Part shown: in pieces, positions 18,584-27,827 of the stretch | How the letters are laid out: each line of letters begins with the position of its first letter | Numbering within the stretch: the first letter of the stretch is position 1 | The notes under the pieces: model-generated | Told to the model about the DNA's origin: nothing | Database searches by the model: none | What the model saw: only the letters and a program-made list of their open reading frames with translations | Program-made: the position numbers and the translations under genes | Assembly: GCF_008801835.1 (NCBI RefSeq) | Contig: NZ_VZOW01000003.1 | Coordinates: forward strand, 186,001-250,000 | Source of the DNA: Cupriavidus pauculus | Lineage (GTDB): Bacteria > Pseudomonadota > Gammaproteobacteria > Burkholderiales > Burkholderiaceae | Direction: 5' to 3' | DNA length: 64,000 nucleotides

Positions 18584-19537
18584 TCACCAGCCCGCGGCGC
18601 GGGCCACCTGCGCCACGTAGTCGGGCGCCAGGCAATCGACGGCGATGCGTTCCGGCGTGCTGCGCAGCCATGTCAGCTGGCGCTTGCAGAGCTGGCGCGT
18701 GGCCGCCACGCCGCGCTCGCGCATGTCGACGACGTTGCAGGCGCCGTCAAGGAATTCCCAGACCTGGCGGTAGCCAACACAGCGCATCGACGGCAGCCCA
18801 AGGTGCAGGTCGCCGCGCGCGCGCAGTGCCTGGACTTCCTCGATCAGGCCGCCGTTGAGCATCGCGTCGAAACGTTCGGCAATGCGGGCATGCAGCACGG
18901 CGCGATCGGAGGGCTCCAGCGCGATCACGCGAAAGCGCGCGTCGGCGGCGCCCGTAAACGTGCGCGAATCCGCCTGCCGGGCCAGCAGCGTCGACATCGG
19001 CTGCCCGCTGAGGCGATGGATTTCCAGCGCGCGCTGAATGCGCTGGGCGTCGTTGGGCGCCAGGCGCGCGGCCGTGACGGGATCGACTTCGGCCAGCATC
19101 GCGTGCAGGGTCGGCCAGCCGCGCTCGGCGGCCAGCGCATCGAGTTCGGCCCGCACCGACGCATTGGCTTGCGGCAAATCGTTCAGGCCCTGCGTCAGCG
19201 CCTTGTAATAGAGCATTGTGCCGCCGACGATCAGCGGCGTGCATTGCCGCGCGCGGATCTCGTCGATCAGTCGCTCGGCATCGGCCACGAACTGCGCGGC
19301 GGAGTAACTCTCGGCCGGATCGATGATGTCGATCAGGTGATGCGGCACGCTGGCCAGTTCGGCGCGCGTCGGCTTGGCCGTGCCGATATCCATGTCGCGA
19401 TAGACCAGCGCGGAGTCCAGGCTGATGATCTCCACCGGTTTGCGCGCGGCCAGCTCCAGCGCGGCAGCGGTCTTGCCGGAGGCCGTGGGGCCGAGCAGGC
19501 AGACGACGGGCGGGAAGGCGGGGGTTTGCGGCGACAT
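18584..19537 (-). CDS. miaA: tRNA dimethylallyltransferase
   Basis: Adds an isopentenyl group to A37 of tRNAs that read UNN codons. 317 aa. P-loop [13 protein letters not shown] near the N-terminus; [18 protein letters not shown] (D and tRNA-binding residues); [41 protein letters not shown] at 19537 chosen; 33 further open codons upstream overlap the mutL end. It lies 23 bases after mutL, the classical mutL-miaA order, so the two are probably cotranscribed. Confidence 0.97.
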   Translation of the reverse strand: MSPQTPAFPPVVCLLGPTASGKTAAALELAARKPVEIISLDSALVYRDMDIGTAKPTRAELASVPHHLIDIIDPAESYSAAQFVADAERLIDEIRARQCTPLIVGGTMLYYKALTQGLNDLPQANASVRAELDALAAERGWPTLHAMLAEVDPVTAARLAPNDAQRIQRALEIHRLSGQPMSTLLARQADSRTFTGAADARFRVIALEPSDRAVLHARIAERFDAMLNGGLIEEVQALRARGDLHLGLPSMRCVGYRQVWEFLDGACNVVDMRERGVAATRQLCKRQLTWLRSTPERIAVDCLAPDYVAQVARAAGW

Positions 19538-19560
19538 CGTCGGAGCAGTGCGCAGCGCGC

Positions 19561-21528
19561 TTATTGGCCGCGCAGGAACAGGCGATCGAGTTCGGTCACC
19601 GTCAGCTGGACCCAAGTCGGGCGTCCATGGTTGCATTGGTCGGCGCGTTCGGTCTGTTCCATCTGGCGCAGCAGCGCATTCATTTCTTCGAGCGTGAGCT
19701 TGCGATTGGCGCGCACCGCGCTGTGACAGGCCAGCGTGGCGAGCAGTTCGTTCTGGCGCTCGGCCAGCACGCGCGAGCCGCCAAAAGACTGCAGGTCGCG
19801 CAGCACGTCGCGCGCCAGCGCTTCGGCATCGGCCTGCTTGAGCAGCGCCGGAATGGCGCGTACCGCGAGCGTGGTTGGGGACACCGGGGCGATGTCGAAA
19901 CCCAGCAACTGCAGCGTTTCCTGATGTTCCTCGGCCGCACCGACTTCCACCGGGCTGGCCGGCAGTGTGACCGGAATCAGCAGCGGCTGCACGGCGAGTT
20001 CGCGCGCGTCCAGACCGGCCTTGATCTGCTCGTACAGAATGCGCTCGTGCGCGGCGTGCATGTCGACCAGTACGAGTCCGCGCGCGTTTTGCGCCAGCAC
20101 GTAGATGCCGTGCAACTGGGCGATCGCGTAGCCAAGCGGATGGTCGTCATCGCTCGCCTCTTCGCTTGCGTCGGGCAGCGCGGAGACGCGCGCCGGCAAG
20201 CGGTCGAGCAGGCTGGGCGGTTCGTCGGCACGCGCGGCCGCCGCGTCGGCCAGCCACGCCGGCGGTTGCGACGATGGCTGCCAGGTGCGTGGCGCATTCG
20301 ACGACGGGCCGCCCGTGGCGTCGCGCACCATGCCAAGGTAAGCCTGGCGCGGCTGGGCGATGCCAAGTTCGGACTGGCGTCCGGCGGAATAGTTGATCCA
20401 TTGCGGCGCGGCATTGGCGACGCCGGACGACGCACTGGCTCCAGGCCGCGGCGCGATGCCCGCGCCGTCGCCGGTATCTGAATGCAGGCTGTCGCCTTGC
20501 TCGCCGGCCTGCCGCGCCAGGCATCGCTGCACCGCGTGGTAGACGAACTGATGCACGGCGCGCGACTCGCGGAAGCGCACTTCGATCTTCGACGGATGGA
20601 CGTTCACATCGACCAGCTCGGGCGGCAGGTCCAGGCACAGCACGTAGGATGGGAAACGATCGCCGTGCAGCACGTCCTGGTAGGCGCTGCGCACCGCATG
20701 GGTGAGCAGTTTGTCGCGCACGAAGCGGCCATTGACGAAGAAATACTGCTGGTCCGGACGACCGCGCGACGCGGTGGGCAGTCCGGCAAAGCCGTACAGG
20801 TGCAGCGCGTCGGCCTGCTCGTCCAGCGCCAGTCGCGCGCGCGCGAAGTCGCTGCCCAGCACTTGCGCCGTGCGCGCCGACACATCGCCGGCATTCCAGT
20901 GTTCCAGCGGCTTGCCGTTATGGTGAACGGAGATCGTCACGTCGGGCCGCGCCAGCGCCACGCGGCGGATCATTTCGAGGCAGTGGCCCAGTTCGGTCTG
21001 CTCGGACTTCAGGAATTTTCGGCGGGCCGGCGTGTTGAAGTACAGGTGCTGCACGTCGATCATCGTGCCCACGCCGCCCGACGCCGGCTGCAGGTGTCCG
21101 GTATCCGCGCTGATCTGCGTCGCGTGAGGCGCATCGGCGGTGCGGCTGGTCAGGACGAGGTGCGACACCGATGCAATCGACGCCAACGCCTCGCCGCGAA
21201 ATCCGAGCGTCAGCACCGACTCGAGTTCGTCCAGCGACGCGATCTTGCTAGTGGCGTGGCGCATCAGTGCGACGGGCAGCTCGTCGGCGGGGATGCCGCA
21301 GCCGTTATCGGTGACGACAATACGTCGCACGCCACCTTCTTCAAGACGCACGCCGAGTTGCGTGGTCCCCGCATCGAGCGCATTTTCGAGCAGTTCCTTC
21401 ACGACCGACGCCGGCCGTTCCACCACTTCGCCAGCGGCAATCTGGCTGATCAGTTGGTCGGGCAGAGGGCGGATTGGGCGCCCGGGCTGGGCGGTGCGGA
21501 GGCTGGCAGGTTTGGCGTCGGCAGGCAT
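19561..21528 (-). CDS. mutL: DNA mismatch repair protein MutL, endonuclease-type
   Basis: Mismatch repair mediator acting after MutS. 655 aa. N-terminal GHKL ATPase: [29 protein letters not shown]. The C-terminal dimerisation domain carries the nicking-MutL motif set: [12 protein letters not shown] (the DQHA(X)2E(X)4E motif), [15 protein letters not shown], and a final FLRGQ. Escherichia coli MutL lacks these and relies on MutH, so this protein is expected to nick DNA itself. The linker about 340-450 is low complexity. ATG at 21528 gives MPADAK; a 37-codon extension is unsupported. Operon with miaA. Confidence 0.97.
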   Translation of the reverse strand: MPADAKPASLRTAQPGRPIRPLPDQLISQIAAGEVVERPASVVKELLENALDAGTTQLGVRLEEGGVRRIVVTDNGCGIPADELPVALMRHATSKIASLDELESVLTLGFRGEALASIASVSHLVLTSRTADAPHATQISADTGHLQPASGGVGTMIDVQHLYFNTPARRKFLKSEQTELGHCLEMIRRVALARPDVTISVHHNGKPLEHWNAGDVSARTAQVLGSDFARARLALDEQADALHLYGFAGLPTASRGRPDQQYFFVNGRFVRDKLLTHAVRSAYQDVLHGDRFPSYVLCLDLPPELVDVNVHPSKIEVRFRESRAVHQFVYHAVQRCLARQAGEQGDSLHSDTGDGAGIAPRPGASASSGVANAAPQWINYSAGRQSELGIAQPRQAYLGMVRDATGGPSSNAPRTWQPSSQPPAWLADAAAARADEPPSLLDRLPARVSALPDASEEASDDDHPLGYAIAQLHGIYVLAQNARGLVLVDMHAAHERILYEQIKAGLDARELAVQPLLIPVTLPASPVEVGAAEEHQETLQLLGFDIAPVSPTTLAVRAIPALLKQADAEALARDVLRDLQSFGGSRVLAERQNELLATLACHSAVRANRKLTLEEMNALLRQMEQTERADQCNHGRPTWVQLTVTELDRLFLRGQ

Positions 21529-21641
21529 GCGGCGATTATACGTGCGGCCAGACACGTTTCCGTCACAAGGATTGCAGGAACGTAACGAGTTTCCACGAAT
21601 GGCTCTTGTATGATGTGGACCTTCATCACGTGGGGACAATC

Positions 21642-22310
21642 TTGGATACCGCTTTGCAGCTTATCGACATGGTTCTGCATGTCGACAAATTCCTGGGTCA
21701 GTTCGTCCTGGACTACGGCGTCTGGGTCTACGGCATCCTGTTTGCGATCGTTTTCGCCGAAACCGGCCTGGTAGTGGTGCCATTCCTGCCCGGCGATTCG
21801 CTGTTGTTCATTGCGGGCGCCATGTGCGCGACAGGCGCGATGAACGAATGGGTGCTGTGTGGCCTGCTGTTCGCGGCCGCGGTGACCGGCAACACGGTGA
21901 ATTACTTCGTCGGAAGTTGGGTGGGCCCCAAGGTGTTTGAACAGCATTGGCGTTTTCTGGATCAGAACGCACTGCGCAAAACCCATGACTTCTATGAGCG
22001 TCACGGCGGCAAGACGCTGGTGATGGCGCGTTTTGTCCCGATCGTGCGGACGTTTGCGCCCTTTGTGGCGGGCGTCTCGCAGATGACGTTTGCGCGCTTC
22101 CAGATGTTCAACGTGATCGGCGCCGCTGCGTGGGTGTTCGGACTGGTGTTCGCGGGCTATTTCTTCGGCAACCTGCCGTTCATCAAGCAGTACCTGAACC
22201 TGATCGTGCTAGCCGGGATCGGCGCGGCCGTGGTGCCGCTGGTGCTGGGCGGGCTGTGGAAACTGGTGCGCGGCAAAAGCCGCACGCCGCGCGCGCCGGC
22301 GGACCGCTGA
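21642..22310 (+). CDS. DedA family membrane protein
   Basis: Inner-membrane protein of the DedA/SNARE-associated family (222 aa, about 5-6 hydrophobic segments), a family implicated in undecaprenyl-phosphate or phospholipid recycling and membrane homeostasis. Visible signatures: FAETGLVVVPFLPGDSLLF, GNTVNYFVGSWVG, and FYERHGGKTLVMARFVPIVRTFAPFVAG with its conserved arginines. Start taken as TTG 21642, preceded by GGGGA 5 bases away, giving a family-like LDTALQLIDMVLHVD; GTG at 21630 is an alternative. Divergent from mutL. Precise role unknown. Confidence 0.9.
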   Translation: MDTALQLIDMVLHVDKFLGQFVLDYGVWVYGILFAIVFAETGLVVVPFLPGDSLLFIAGAMCATGAMNEWVLCGLLFAAAVTGNTVNYFVGSWVGPKVFEQHWRFLDQNALRKTHDFYERHGGKTLVMARFVPIVRTFAPFVAGVSQMTFARFQMFNVIGAAAWVFGLVFAGYFFGNLPFIKQYLNLIVLAGIGAAVVPLVLGGLWKLVRGKSRTPRAPADR

Positions 22311-22380
22311 GCGGCCCATTTGCGGTCGCGCGCGAAGGCGCGTGAATGCGGTGAAAGCGCCTGAGAAAGGCGGTGAGAAG

Positions 22381-22404
22381 GCCGACGTTCCGATGAACGT
22401 CGGC
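22381..22404. terminator. Hairpin between convergent dedA and sirB1 genes
   Basis: Perfect 10-bp stem GCCGACGTTC / GAACGTCGGC with a CGAT loop, 70 bases after the dedA stop and 5 bases beyond the sirB1 stop. No T-run on either side, so it is only a possible bidirectional terminator. Confidence 0.4.
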
Positions 22405-22408
22405 GGCT

Positions 22409-23257
22409 TCAGCCGGGACTGCGGCTCATCATCCGCAGGGCTGGCATCCGGTCGCGGATCTGCGTAGTGTCCGCGGCATCGGGACGCGCCTGGACGTAGG
22501 CCTCCAGGTCTTCCAGCGCGGGGCGGAAACATTCCAGATTGGCGTAGGCCAGCCCACGATCACGCACTTCCTCGATGGAATCGGGCAGCAGGATCACGAG
22601 CCGGTTCTGCACCGCGAGCAGCCGCTGCCAGCGCGATTCCTGCAGGTAGATCGCCTTCAGGTTGCGCAACATGCGCGCAATGATTTCGCGATGGCTGGCC
22701 ACATGCAGGAACAGGCCCAGCGGCACCTCGTTGGAATCGGTCACGCCCTCCCGTTCCAGGTAGGGGTCGAGGATCTCCTGCAACTGCTCCCGCGACAAGG
22801 TTTCTCCGGTCAGCGGATCGAGCACGACCTCACCGGCCGGGATCGTCATGCGCACCAGAAAATGGCTCGGGAACGATACGCCCTTGAGGGGCAGGCCGAT
22901 CTGCTGGCCCAGTTCCATATACAGCACAGCGAGCGAGATCGGAATGCCGCGGCGCTGCTTGAGCACCACGTTCAAATACGAATTGTCCGGATCGTAATAG
23001 TCGTTGGCGTTGGGTCCGAAGCCAAGGTCGCGGTAGAAGAAATGGTTGAGCAGGCGCAGGCGCTGGATGGCCGGCGTGCCTTCGGCGATGCGCCGCTTGA
23101 GGCGGACGGCCAGCACATCCATGGCGGCCAGTTCCGCTTGCAAGTCGAGATCGGGAAAGGCGTCCTGGGCGATTGCGAGCGCGGTTTCCGTCAGCGGAAT
23201 GGCTTCGTCGTCGGCCACGAGGCTGGCAAAGTAATCCAGGACTTTCGTGGAGGTCAT
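22409..23257 (-). CDS. SirB1 family protein (transglutaminase-like plus TPR-like domain)
   Basis: 282 aa. N-terminal transglutaminase-like fold of the SirB1 family (LNHFFYRDLGFGPNANDYYDP, then RRGIPISLAVLYMELGQQIGLP, GVSFPSHFLVR). C-terminal TPR-like helices (LYLQESRWQRLLAVQNRLVILLP, RDRGLAYANLECFRPALEDLEAYV). Function unknown; the family is widespread in proteobacteria. ATG at 23257 has AGGAA upstream; 35 additional open codons are ignored. It starts 17 bases after the murJ stop, so it is likely cotranscribed with murJ. Confidence 0.9.
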   Translation of the reverse strand: MTSTKVLDYFASLVADDEAIPLTETALAIAQDAFPDLDLQAELAAMDVLAVRLKRRIAEGTPAIQRLRLLNHFFYRDLGFGPNANDYYDPDNSYLNVVLKQRRGIPISLAVLYMELGQQIGLPLKGVSFPSHFLVRMTIPAGEVVLDPLTGETLSREQLQEILDPYLEREGVTDSNEVPLGLFLHVASHREIIARMLRNLKAIYLQESRWQRLLAVQNRLVILLPDSIEEVRDRGLAYANLECFRPALEDLEAYVQARPDAADTTQIRDRMPALRMMSRSPG

Positions 23258-23274
23258 GGGGGCGATGTTCCTGA

Positions 23275-24825
23275 CTAGCCGGCGCGGCGCCGGAAGGCCG
23301 CATAGCGCAGGCCCATGAGCCACAGTGTACCGAAGTAGACCGCCGCCGCAAGTACCAGGCATGCCGCCATCAAGGCGATCCGCAGGCCCGGCGTGGCGCC
23401 CATGGCGACCCAGTCGAAATTGCGCGCCAGCCAGAGCAGCATGCCGGACAGAATCAGCACTGCCGCCACCAGCCGGAGCAGGAACAGCGTCCAGCCCGGC
23501 GCCGGCTGATAGAAGCCGCGGCGGCGCAGGCCGAAGAACAGCAGCAGCGCATTAACCGTTGCGCCGAAGCTGATCGACAGCGCTAGGCCGGCATGACCCA
23601 GCATCGGCACGAAGACGAAGTTCGACGCCTGCGTGATGGCCAGCACGAGCAGCGCGATCTTGACCGGCGTACGGATATCCTGGCGCGCGTAGAAACCCGG
23701 CGTCAGGATCTTGATGAGGATGAGCCCGAGCAGCCCGACACCGTAGGAAACCAGCGCCTGGCGGGTCATCTCGACGGCGTGTGCATCGAACTTGCCGTAA
23801 TTGAACAGCACCGAGGTCAGCGGCGTGCCGAATACGAACAGCCCCACGGCGCAGGGCACGGCCAGCAGGAACGTCAGCCGCAGGCCCCAGTCGAGCAGTC
23901 CCGAGTATTCCTCTCGATCGTCGTTGGCGCTGGCGCGCGACAGGCTTGGCAACAGGATGGTGCCCAGCGCCACGCCCAGCAGCGCGGTGGGGAATTCCAT
24001 CAGGCGATCCGCGTAGGTCAGGTACGACACGCTGCCGGCCGCCAGGCGCGACGCGATATTGGTATTGATGATGAGGCTGATCTGCGCGACCGACACAGCC
24101 AGCAGCGCCGGCGCCATCTGGCGGATCACGCGCCGCACGCCGGGATTCGCCCACGCTTGGCGCAGGTTGAACGAAATGCGCGGCAGCACGCCAAGCCTGC
24201 GCATGGCGGGGACCTGGATCGCCAGTTGCAGCACGCCGCCGGCGAGCACGCCCCAGGCCTGGGCGTAGATCGGCTGGCTCATATGCGGGCCGACGAACAG
24301 CGCCGCGACGATCAGGCAAACGTTCAGCAGCACCGGCGTAAATGCGGGCACCGCGAAATTGCGCCAAGTGTTCAGGATGCCCGAGGCCAGCGCGACCATC
24401 GAGATCAAGCCGATATACGGGAACATCACGCGCGTCATGAACACCGCGGCGTTGTAGGTTTCGGCGTCGCCGCGAAAGCCGGTGGCCACGACGGTCATCA
24501 CGATCGGCGCCCCGATCACGCCCAGCAGCGAGACCGCCGCGAGCACCCACGCCATGATCGTGGCCACTGCATCGATCAACTGGTGGGTTTCCGCTTCGCC
24601 GCGCTTGCCGTGGTATTCGTTGAGAATCGGTACGAACGCCTGAGAAAACGCGCCTTCGCCGAACACGCGGCGCAGCAGGTTGGGAATGCGGAACGCCACA
24701 TTGAAGGCGTCTGTCATGTCCGACGCGCCGAACGCGCGGGCGATCAGGATTTCACGCATCAGCCCGGTGATGCGTGAAAGCATCGTCAGACTGCTGATGG
24801 TGGCAAGCGCTTTGAGCAGGTTCAA
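23275..24825 (-). CDS. murJ: Lipid II flippase MurJ
   Basis: MOP-superfamily inner-membrane flippase that turns lipid II to the periplasmic face for peptidoglycan assembly. 516 aa with about 14 TM helices. N-terminal SSLTMLSRITGLMREILIARAFGAS with the essential arginine, then FRIPNLLRRVFGEGAFSQAFVPI, NTNIASRLAAGSVSYLTYADRLMEFP, and KILTPGFYARQDIRTPVKIA. The start was set at TTG 24825 because MurJ proteins begin at NLLKALATISSLT; an in-frame ATG at 24885 would add 20 residues. A perfect TATAAT on the minus strand (24961-24966) could serve it. Followed by sirB1. Confidence 0.95.
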   Translation of the reverse strand: MNLLKALATISSLTMLSRITGLMREILIARAFGASDMTDAFNVAFRIPNLLRRVFGEGAFSQAFVPILNEYHGKRGEAETHQLIDAVATIMAWVLAAVSLLGVIGAPIVMTVVATGFRGDAETYNAAVFMTRVMFPYIGLISMVALASGILNTWRNFAVPAFTPVLLNVCLIVAALFVGPHMSQPIYAQAWGVLAGGVLQLAIQVPAMRRLGVLPRISFNLRQAWANPGVRRVIRQMAPALLAVSVAQISLIINTNIASRLAAGSVSYLTYADRLMEFPTALLGVALGTILLPSLSRASANDDREEYSGLLDWGLRLTFLLAVPCAVGLFVFGTPLTSVLFNYGKFDAHAVEMTRQALVSYGVGLLGLILIKILTPGFYARQDIRTPVKIALLVLAITQASNFVFVPMLGHAGLALSISFGATVNALLLFFGLRRRGFYQPAPGWTLFLLRLVAAVLILSGMLLWLARNFDWVAMGATPGLRIALMAACLVLAAAVYFGTLWLMGLRYAAFRRRAG

Positions 24826-25179
24826 GATGAGAAATCGGGGGAAGCGTCGGAAGCCGGAGTGGCCTGCACGGTTGACGAACGCCATTCAGACGCCCGCCGG
24901 ATCATAAAGTTGCCGCTGCGCCACGCCCGGTGCGGCCACGCGTCGCAAGATGTGGCGCGTATTATACGGATCGGCTGGCGTCCGACGACCGTGGTGCGGG
25001 GTATACGAATCGGCCTTGCCTGCGGCGTCGGCATGTGTGTATAATCGCCGATTCGCAAGGACAGTCGCGTCCAGGATTCGTTTGTCGAAACATCCCGGGT
25101 CGCAAGATGTGACTTAATTGTTGCGTCCCAAATTATTTGCGTCGCCCCGGGCGCGCACTCTGAATTCAGGAAGAGATAC
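24826..25179. other. Divergent murJ / rpsT promoter region
   Basis: 354 non-coding bases, or 294 if murJ starts at 24885. It holds a TATAAT on the minus strand (24961-24966) with no good -35, facing murJ, and the rpsT promoter at 25016-25045. Nothing else recognised. Confidence 0.6.
25016..25045 (+). promoter_or_regulatory. Sigma-70 promoter of rpsT
   Basis: -35 TTGCCT (25016-25021), spacer 18, -10 TATAAT (25040-25045). The start near 25052 leaves a 5' leader of about 128 bases before the S20 gene, room for the known type of S20 autoregulation. Confidence 0.75.
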
Positions 25180-25446
25180 ATGGCAAATTCCGCACAAGCT
25201 CGCAAGCGCGCGCGCCAAGCCGTCGCCGCGAACGCCCACAACTCCAGCCTGCGCTCGCGCCTGCGCACCGCCGTCAAGGCTGTCCGCAAGGCCATCGACG
25301 CCGGTGACAAGGCCGCTGCCGCTGAAATCTTCAAGCAGTCGCAAACCGTGATCGACAGCATTGCCGACAAGAAGATCGTGCACAAGAACAAGGCTGCACG
25401 TCACAAGTCGCGCCTGTCGGCTGCCATCAAGGCCATGGCTGCCTGA
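25180..25446 (+). CDS. rpsT: 30S ribosomal protein S20
   Basis: Primary-binding small-subunit protein that contacts 16S rRNA. 88 aa, normal size, Ala/Lys/Arg-rich. Starts [15 protein letters not shown] with [15 protein letters not shown] and ends [16 protein letters not shown], the S20 signature. CAGGAAGAGA precedes the ATG. Single-gene unit with a good promoter (25016-25045) and a terminator with a UUCG loop (25486-25514). Divergent from murJ. Confidence 0.99.
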   Translation: MANSAQARKRARQAVAANAHNSSLRSRLRTAVKAVRKAIDAGDKAAAAEIFKQSQTVIDSIADKKIVHKNKAARHKSRLSAAIKAMAA

Positions 25447-25485
25447 TAGTTGCAGTTGCCGCGGCCACTCCGGTGGCCCTGCACT

Positions 25486-25514
25486 AAAAAGCTCGTCTTC
25501 GGACGGGCTTTTTT
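25486..25514 (+). terminator. Rho-independent terminator of rpsT
   Basis: AAAAAGCTCGTC / GACGGGCTTTTTT (25486-25497, 25502-25514) around a stable TTCG tetraloop, including one G-U pair, ending in T6. 40 bases after the rpsT stop. Confidence 0.93.
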
Positions 25515-25644
25515 GTTTCTGGCTGGTTCCTGGCGCGCGCGGTGGATCGGGGCGAGCGCGGTATTTGACGATTGCCGCGGCCGTGTCGGTGGACATGGTG
25601 TCCTTCCGTCGCCTGCGATCCGGCTGATCGCTGCGCTCGGGCGA

Positions 25645-25670
25645 TAAAAAACCCGGCGCCACGGCCGGGT
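25645..25670 (-). terminator. Rho-independent terminator of the DUF3579 gene
   Basis: Read on the minus strand: ACCCGGC, 6-base loop, GCCGGGT followed by a T-run (plus-strand A-run 25646-25651). 64 bases past the DUF3579 stop, facing the rpsT terminator. Confidence 0.9.
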
Positions 25671-25733
25671 CTGCATTGGTTGCCAGCTGGGGCGGCTGGA
25701 AAGCCGGCTCCGCAGGCGGCGGGCGGCAGATGC

Positions 25734-26039
25734 TCACTCGCCCAGCGAGCAGGCTTCCACCACTTGCAGGTCGTTGTCGCGCGCAAAGTTCAGCACGAAA
25801 TCGAGCGCTTTCGGCTCGATTTCGCGCAGCCGCGTATCGACCACCACGTTCTTGACGCCCGCGACGATCACCGGCCGTACATACGGCGAATAGGTCAGTC
25901 GGGGATCCCCAGTGTCGCCAGCAGGGCGGAATTGCGCCATCACGCCACACAACCGTTCAGCCCAGTCGCTTGGGCGGAAGGTCTTGCCTTCCTTGGTAAC
26001 GCCTTGGATGAAGTATTCGCGAACTTGGGGGGTGGTCAT
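25734..26039 (-). CDS. DUF3579 domain-containing protein
   Basis: Small cytosolic protein, 101 aa, of a family common in beta-proteobacteria and of unknown function. It opens MTTPQVREYFIQGVTKEGK, continues FRPSDWAERLCGVMAQFRP, and ends with VVDTRLREIEPKALDFVLNFARDNDLQVVE. The ATG at 26039 matches this domain start; 54 open codons upstream are non-conserved, basic sequence. Own terminator at 25645-25670. It lies between rpsT and argF and is divergent from argF, with a 439-base gap carrying a palindrome. Confidence 0.88.
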   Translation of the reverse strand: MTTPQVREYFIQGVTKEGKTFRPSDWAERLCGVMAQFRPAGDTGDPRLTYSPYVRPVIVAGVKNVVVDTRLREIEPKALDFVLNFARDNDLQVVEACSLGE

Positions 26040-26239
26040 GGGACTGCGGGGATCTGCTTGGTGACTCGACGGTAAACCCGCCTTGAACGGGCGCCCGTTT
26101 GACGCATCCGTTGAGCGATTGGTTCGCGTGCATCCGGAATTTGCAGCGGGGCGATGGTCTCGGCGGGGGCACTTTTGATGCCGGCGGCGGGCGGTCGGCA
26201 AGGGTATGCCGGGCCCCGCGTGAATCAGCCAGTATTATA

Positions 26240-26251
26240 TCTTATATAAGA
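26240..26251. promoter_or_regulatory. Palindromic operator-like site shared with icd
   Basis: TCTTATATAAGA, a perfect 12-bp palindrome, followed by C. The same 13 bases occur over the icd -10 region at 31131-31142. It lies 200 bases upstream of DUF3579 and 228 upstream of argF. Likely a repressor site; regulator not identified. Confidence 0.55.
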
Positions 26252-26388
26252 CTTGCGCATAGGAGGAAATCCTGTCGGGAACCTGTCAGCCGGGCGCGCG
26301 CGGCGCCTGTCCGGGTTAACGGAGCGGGCTCGCCAAAGCTGGAATAATCCCTTATGATTCTTGCAATTACATTGCGTAAGCGACGCGC

Positions 26389-26469
26389 AAGGCGGCTCCG
26401 CGACACGCTCTGGTCCCAGGCGATTGCCGTTCCCGGCGCGCCGGCCACGAGTCCCCAGCGAGCCGCCTT
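26389..26469 (+). promoter_or_regulatory. Long-range inverted repeat in the argF leader
   Basis: AAGGCGGCT (26389-26397) pairs perfectly with AGCCGCCTT (26461-26469), enclosing 63 bases. The 3' arm is followed by TTCTTTGTTTT directly before the argF ATG. It looks terminator- or attenuator-like, but no leader peptide or alternative fold was worked out. Confidence 0.35.
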
Positions 26470-26478
26470 CTTTGTTTT

Positions 26479-27402
26479 ATGAGCCCATCCCCGATCAAGC
26501 ATTACCTCCAGTTCAGCGACCTCGGTGCCGAGGAATATGAGTACCTGCTGGACCGCGCGAGGATTCTGAAGGCGAAGTTCAAGAACTACGAAACCTGGCA
26601 TCCGCTGCACGATCGCACGCTGGCCATGATCTTCGAGAAGAATTCCACGCGTACCCGCCTGTCGTTCGAAGCGGGCATCCACCAGTTGGGCGGCCATGCG
26701 GTGTTCCTGAATACGCGCGATTCGCAACTGGGTCGTGGCGAGCCGATCGAGGATGCGGCGCAGGTGATTTCGCGCATGGTCGACATCATCATGATCCGCA
26801 CGTTCGGGCAGGAGATCATCGACCGCTTTGCCGCGCACTCGCGCGTACCGGTGATCAACGGCCTGACCAACGAATACCACCCCTGCCAGGTGCTGGCCGA
26901 TATCTTTACGTACATCGAGCAGCGCGGCAGCATCGCCGGCAAGACCGTGGCGTGGATTGGCGACGCCAACAATATGGCGTACACGTGGATCCAGGCTGCC
27001 GAACGGCTGGACTTCACGTTCCATTTCTCCGCGCCGCCGGGATATCAGCTCGACCCTGCCATGGTGCCGGCCAGCGCCGCGTCGCGCGTGAAGGTGTTTG
27101 CCGATCCGCTCGAGGCTTGCGCCGGCGCGCACCTGGTGACCACCGACGTGTGGACCAGCATGGGTTTCGAAGCCGAGAACGAAGCCCGCAAGCGCGCCTT
27201 CAAGGACTGGATGGTTACCACGCCGATGATGGACCGCGCCAGCGCCGACGCGCTGTTCATGCATTGCCTGCCCGCCCACCGCGGCGAGGAAGTGGAGGCC
27301 GCGGTGATCGATGGCCCGCGCAGCGTCGTGTGGGAAGAGGCCGAGAACCGCCTGCACGTCCAGAAGGCGCTGATGGAATACCTGCTCTGCGGCCGCTATT
27401 GA
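26479..27402 (+). CDS. argF: Ornithine carbamoyltransferase
   Basis: Arginine synthesis: ornithine + carbamoyl phosphate to citrulline. 307 aa. Carbamoyl-phosphate loop STRTRLSFE (56-64), RTFGQE, NGLTNEYHPCQVLADIFT, ornithine-side TTDVWTSMGFE, and the catalytic HCLPAHRGEEV. The ATG gives the standard MSPSPIKHYLQFSDL start, yet the preceding 20 bases (T-rich) hold no Shine-Dalgarno sequence. Divergent from DUF3579; followed by a terminator and ppnP. No ArgR box was recognised. Confidence 0.98.
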   Translation: MSPSPIKHYLQFSDLGAEEYEYLLDRARILKAKFKNYETWHPLHDRTLAMIFEKNSTRTRLSFEAGIHQLGGHAVFLNTRDSQLGRGEPIEDAAQVISRMVDIIMIRTFGQEIIDRFAAHSRVPVINGLTNEYHPCQVLADIFTYIEQRGSIAGKTVAWIGDANNMAYTWIQAAERLDFTFHFSAPPGYQLDPAMVPASAASRVKVFADPLEACAGAHLVTTDVWTSMGFEAENEARKRAFKDWMVTTPMMDRASADALFMHCLPAHRGEEVEAAVIDGPRSVVWEEAENRLHVQKALMEYLLCGRY

Positions 27403-27422
27403 GGCGGTGCCAGCATCAATGG

Positions 27423-27449
27423 AAGGGGGCCGCGCAGGCTCCCTTTTTT
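27423..27449 (+). terminator. Rho-independent terminator of argF
   Basis: AGGGGGCC (27424-27431), loop GCGCA, GGCTCCCT (27437-27444) with one G-U pair, then T6 to 27449. It lies 21 bases after the argF stop. Confidence 0.9.
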
Positions 27450-27491
27450 ACGTCTTACGAAACCTGAACCGATCGATTCGAGGAGATTGAA

Positions 27492-27803
27492 ATGAGCCAG
27501 TTCGACAATGTGTCCGTCGTCAAGAAGGCCAACCTGTACTTTGATGGCAAGTGCGTGAGCCACACCGTGCTGTTTGCCGACGGCACCCGCAAGACGCTGG
27601 GCGTGATCTTTCCGTCATCGCTGACCTTCAACACCGGCGCGCCCGAGATCATGGAAGTCAACGCGGGCAGCTGCCGCGTGCGTCTGGCCGGTTCGGAAGA
27701 ATGGAAGACCTACGGCGCTGGCCAGCAGTTCGACGTACCGGGCAACAGCAGCTTCGACATCGAGGTGACCGACACGCTCGACTACGTCTGCCATTTCGCC
27801 TGA
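27492..27803 (+). CDS. ppnP: Pyrimidine/purine nucleoside phosphorylase PpnP
   Basis: Small cupin-fold phosphorylase (formerly DUF1255/YaiE) that splits nucleosides with phosphate. 103 aa. [25 protein letters not shown] at the N-terminus, then [21 protein letters not shown] and the cupin strand [16 protein letters not shown] preceded by GAGGAGA (27480-27486). It follows the argF terminator and faces murB tail to tail with 24 bases between. Confidence 0.93.
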   Translation: MSQFDNVSVVKKANLYFDGKCVSHTVLFADGTRKTLGVIFPSSLTFNTGAPEIMEVNAGSCRVRLAGSEEWKTYGAGQQFDVPGNSSFDIEVTDTLDYVCHFA

Positions 27804-27827
27804 TTTTCGCGCCGCTTGCGCCGGAAC

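Larger units (their letters stand above)
26040..26478. other. Divergent DUF3579 / argF intergenic region
   Basis: 439 non-coding bases. Contents: the palindrome at 26240-26251 shared with the icd promoter, AGGAGG at 26261-26266 with no gene behind it, and a long-range inverted repeat ending just before argF (26389-26469). No convincing -35/-10 pair was found. Reading frames here are random, Arg-rich. Confidence 0.6.
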
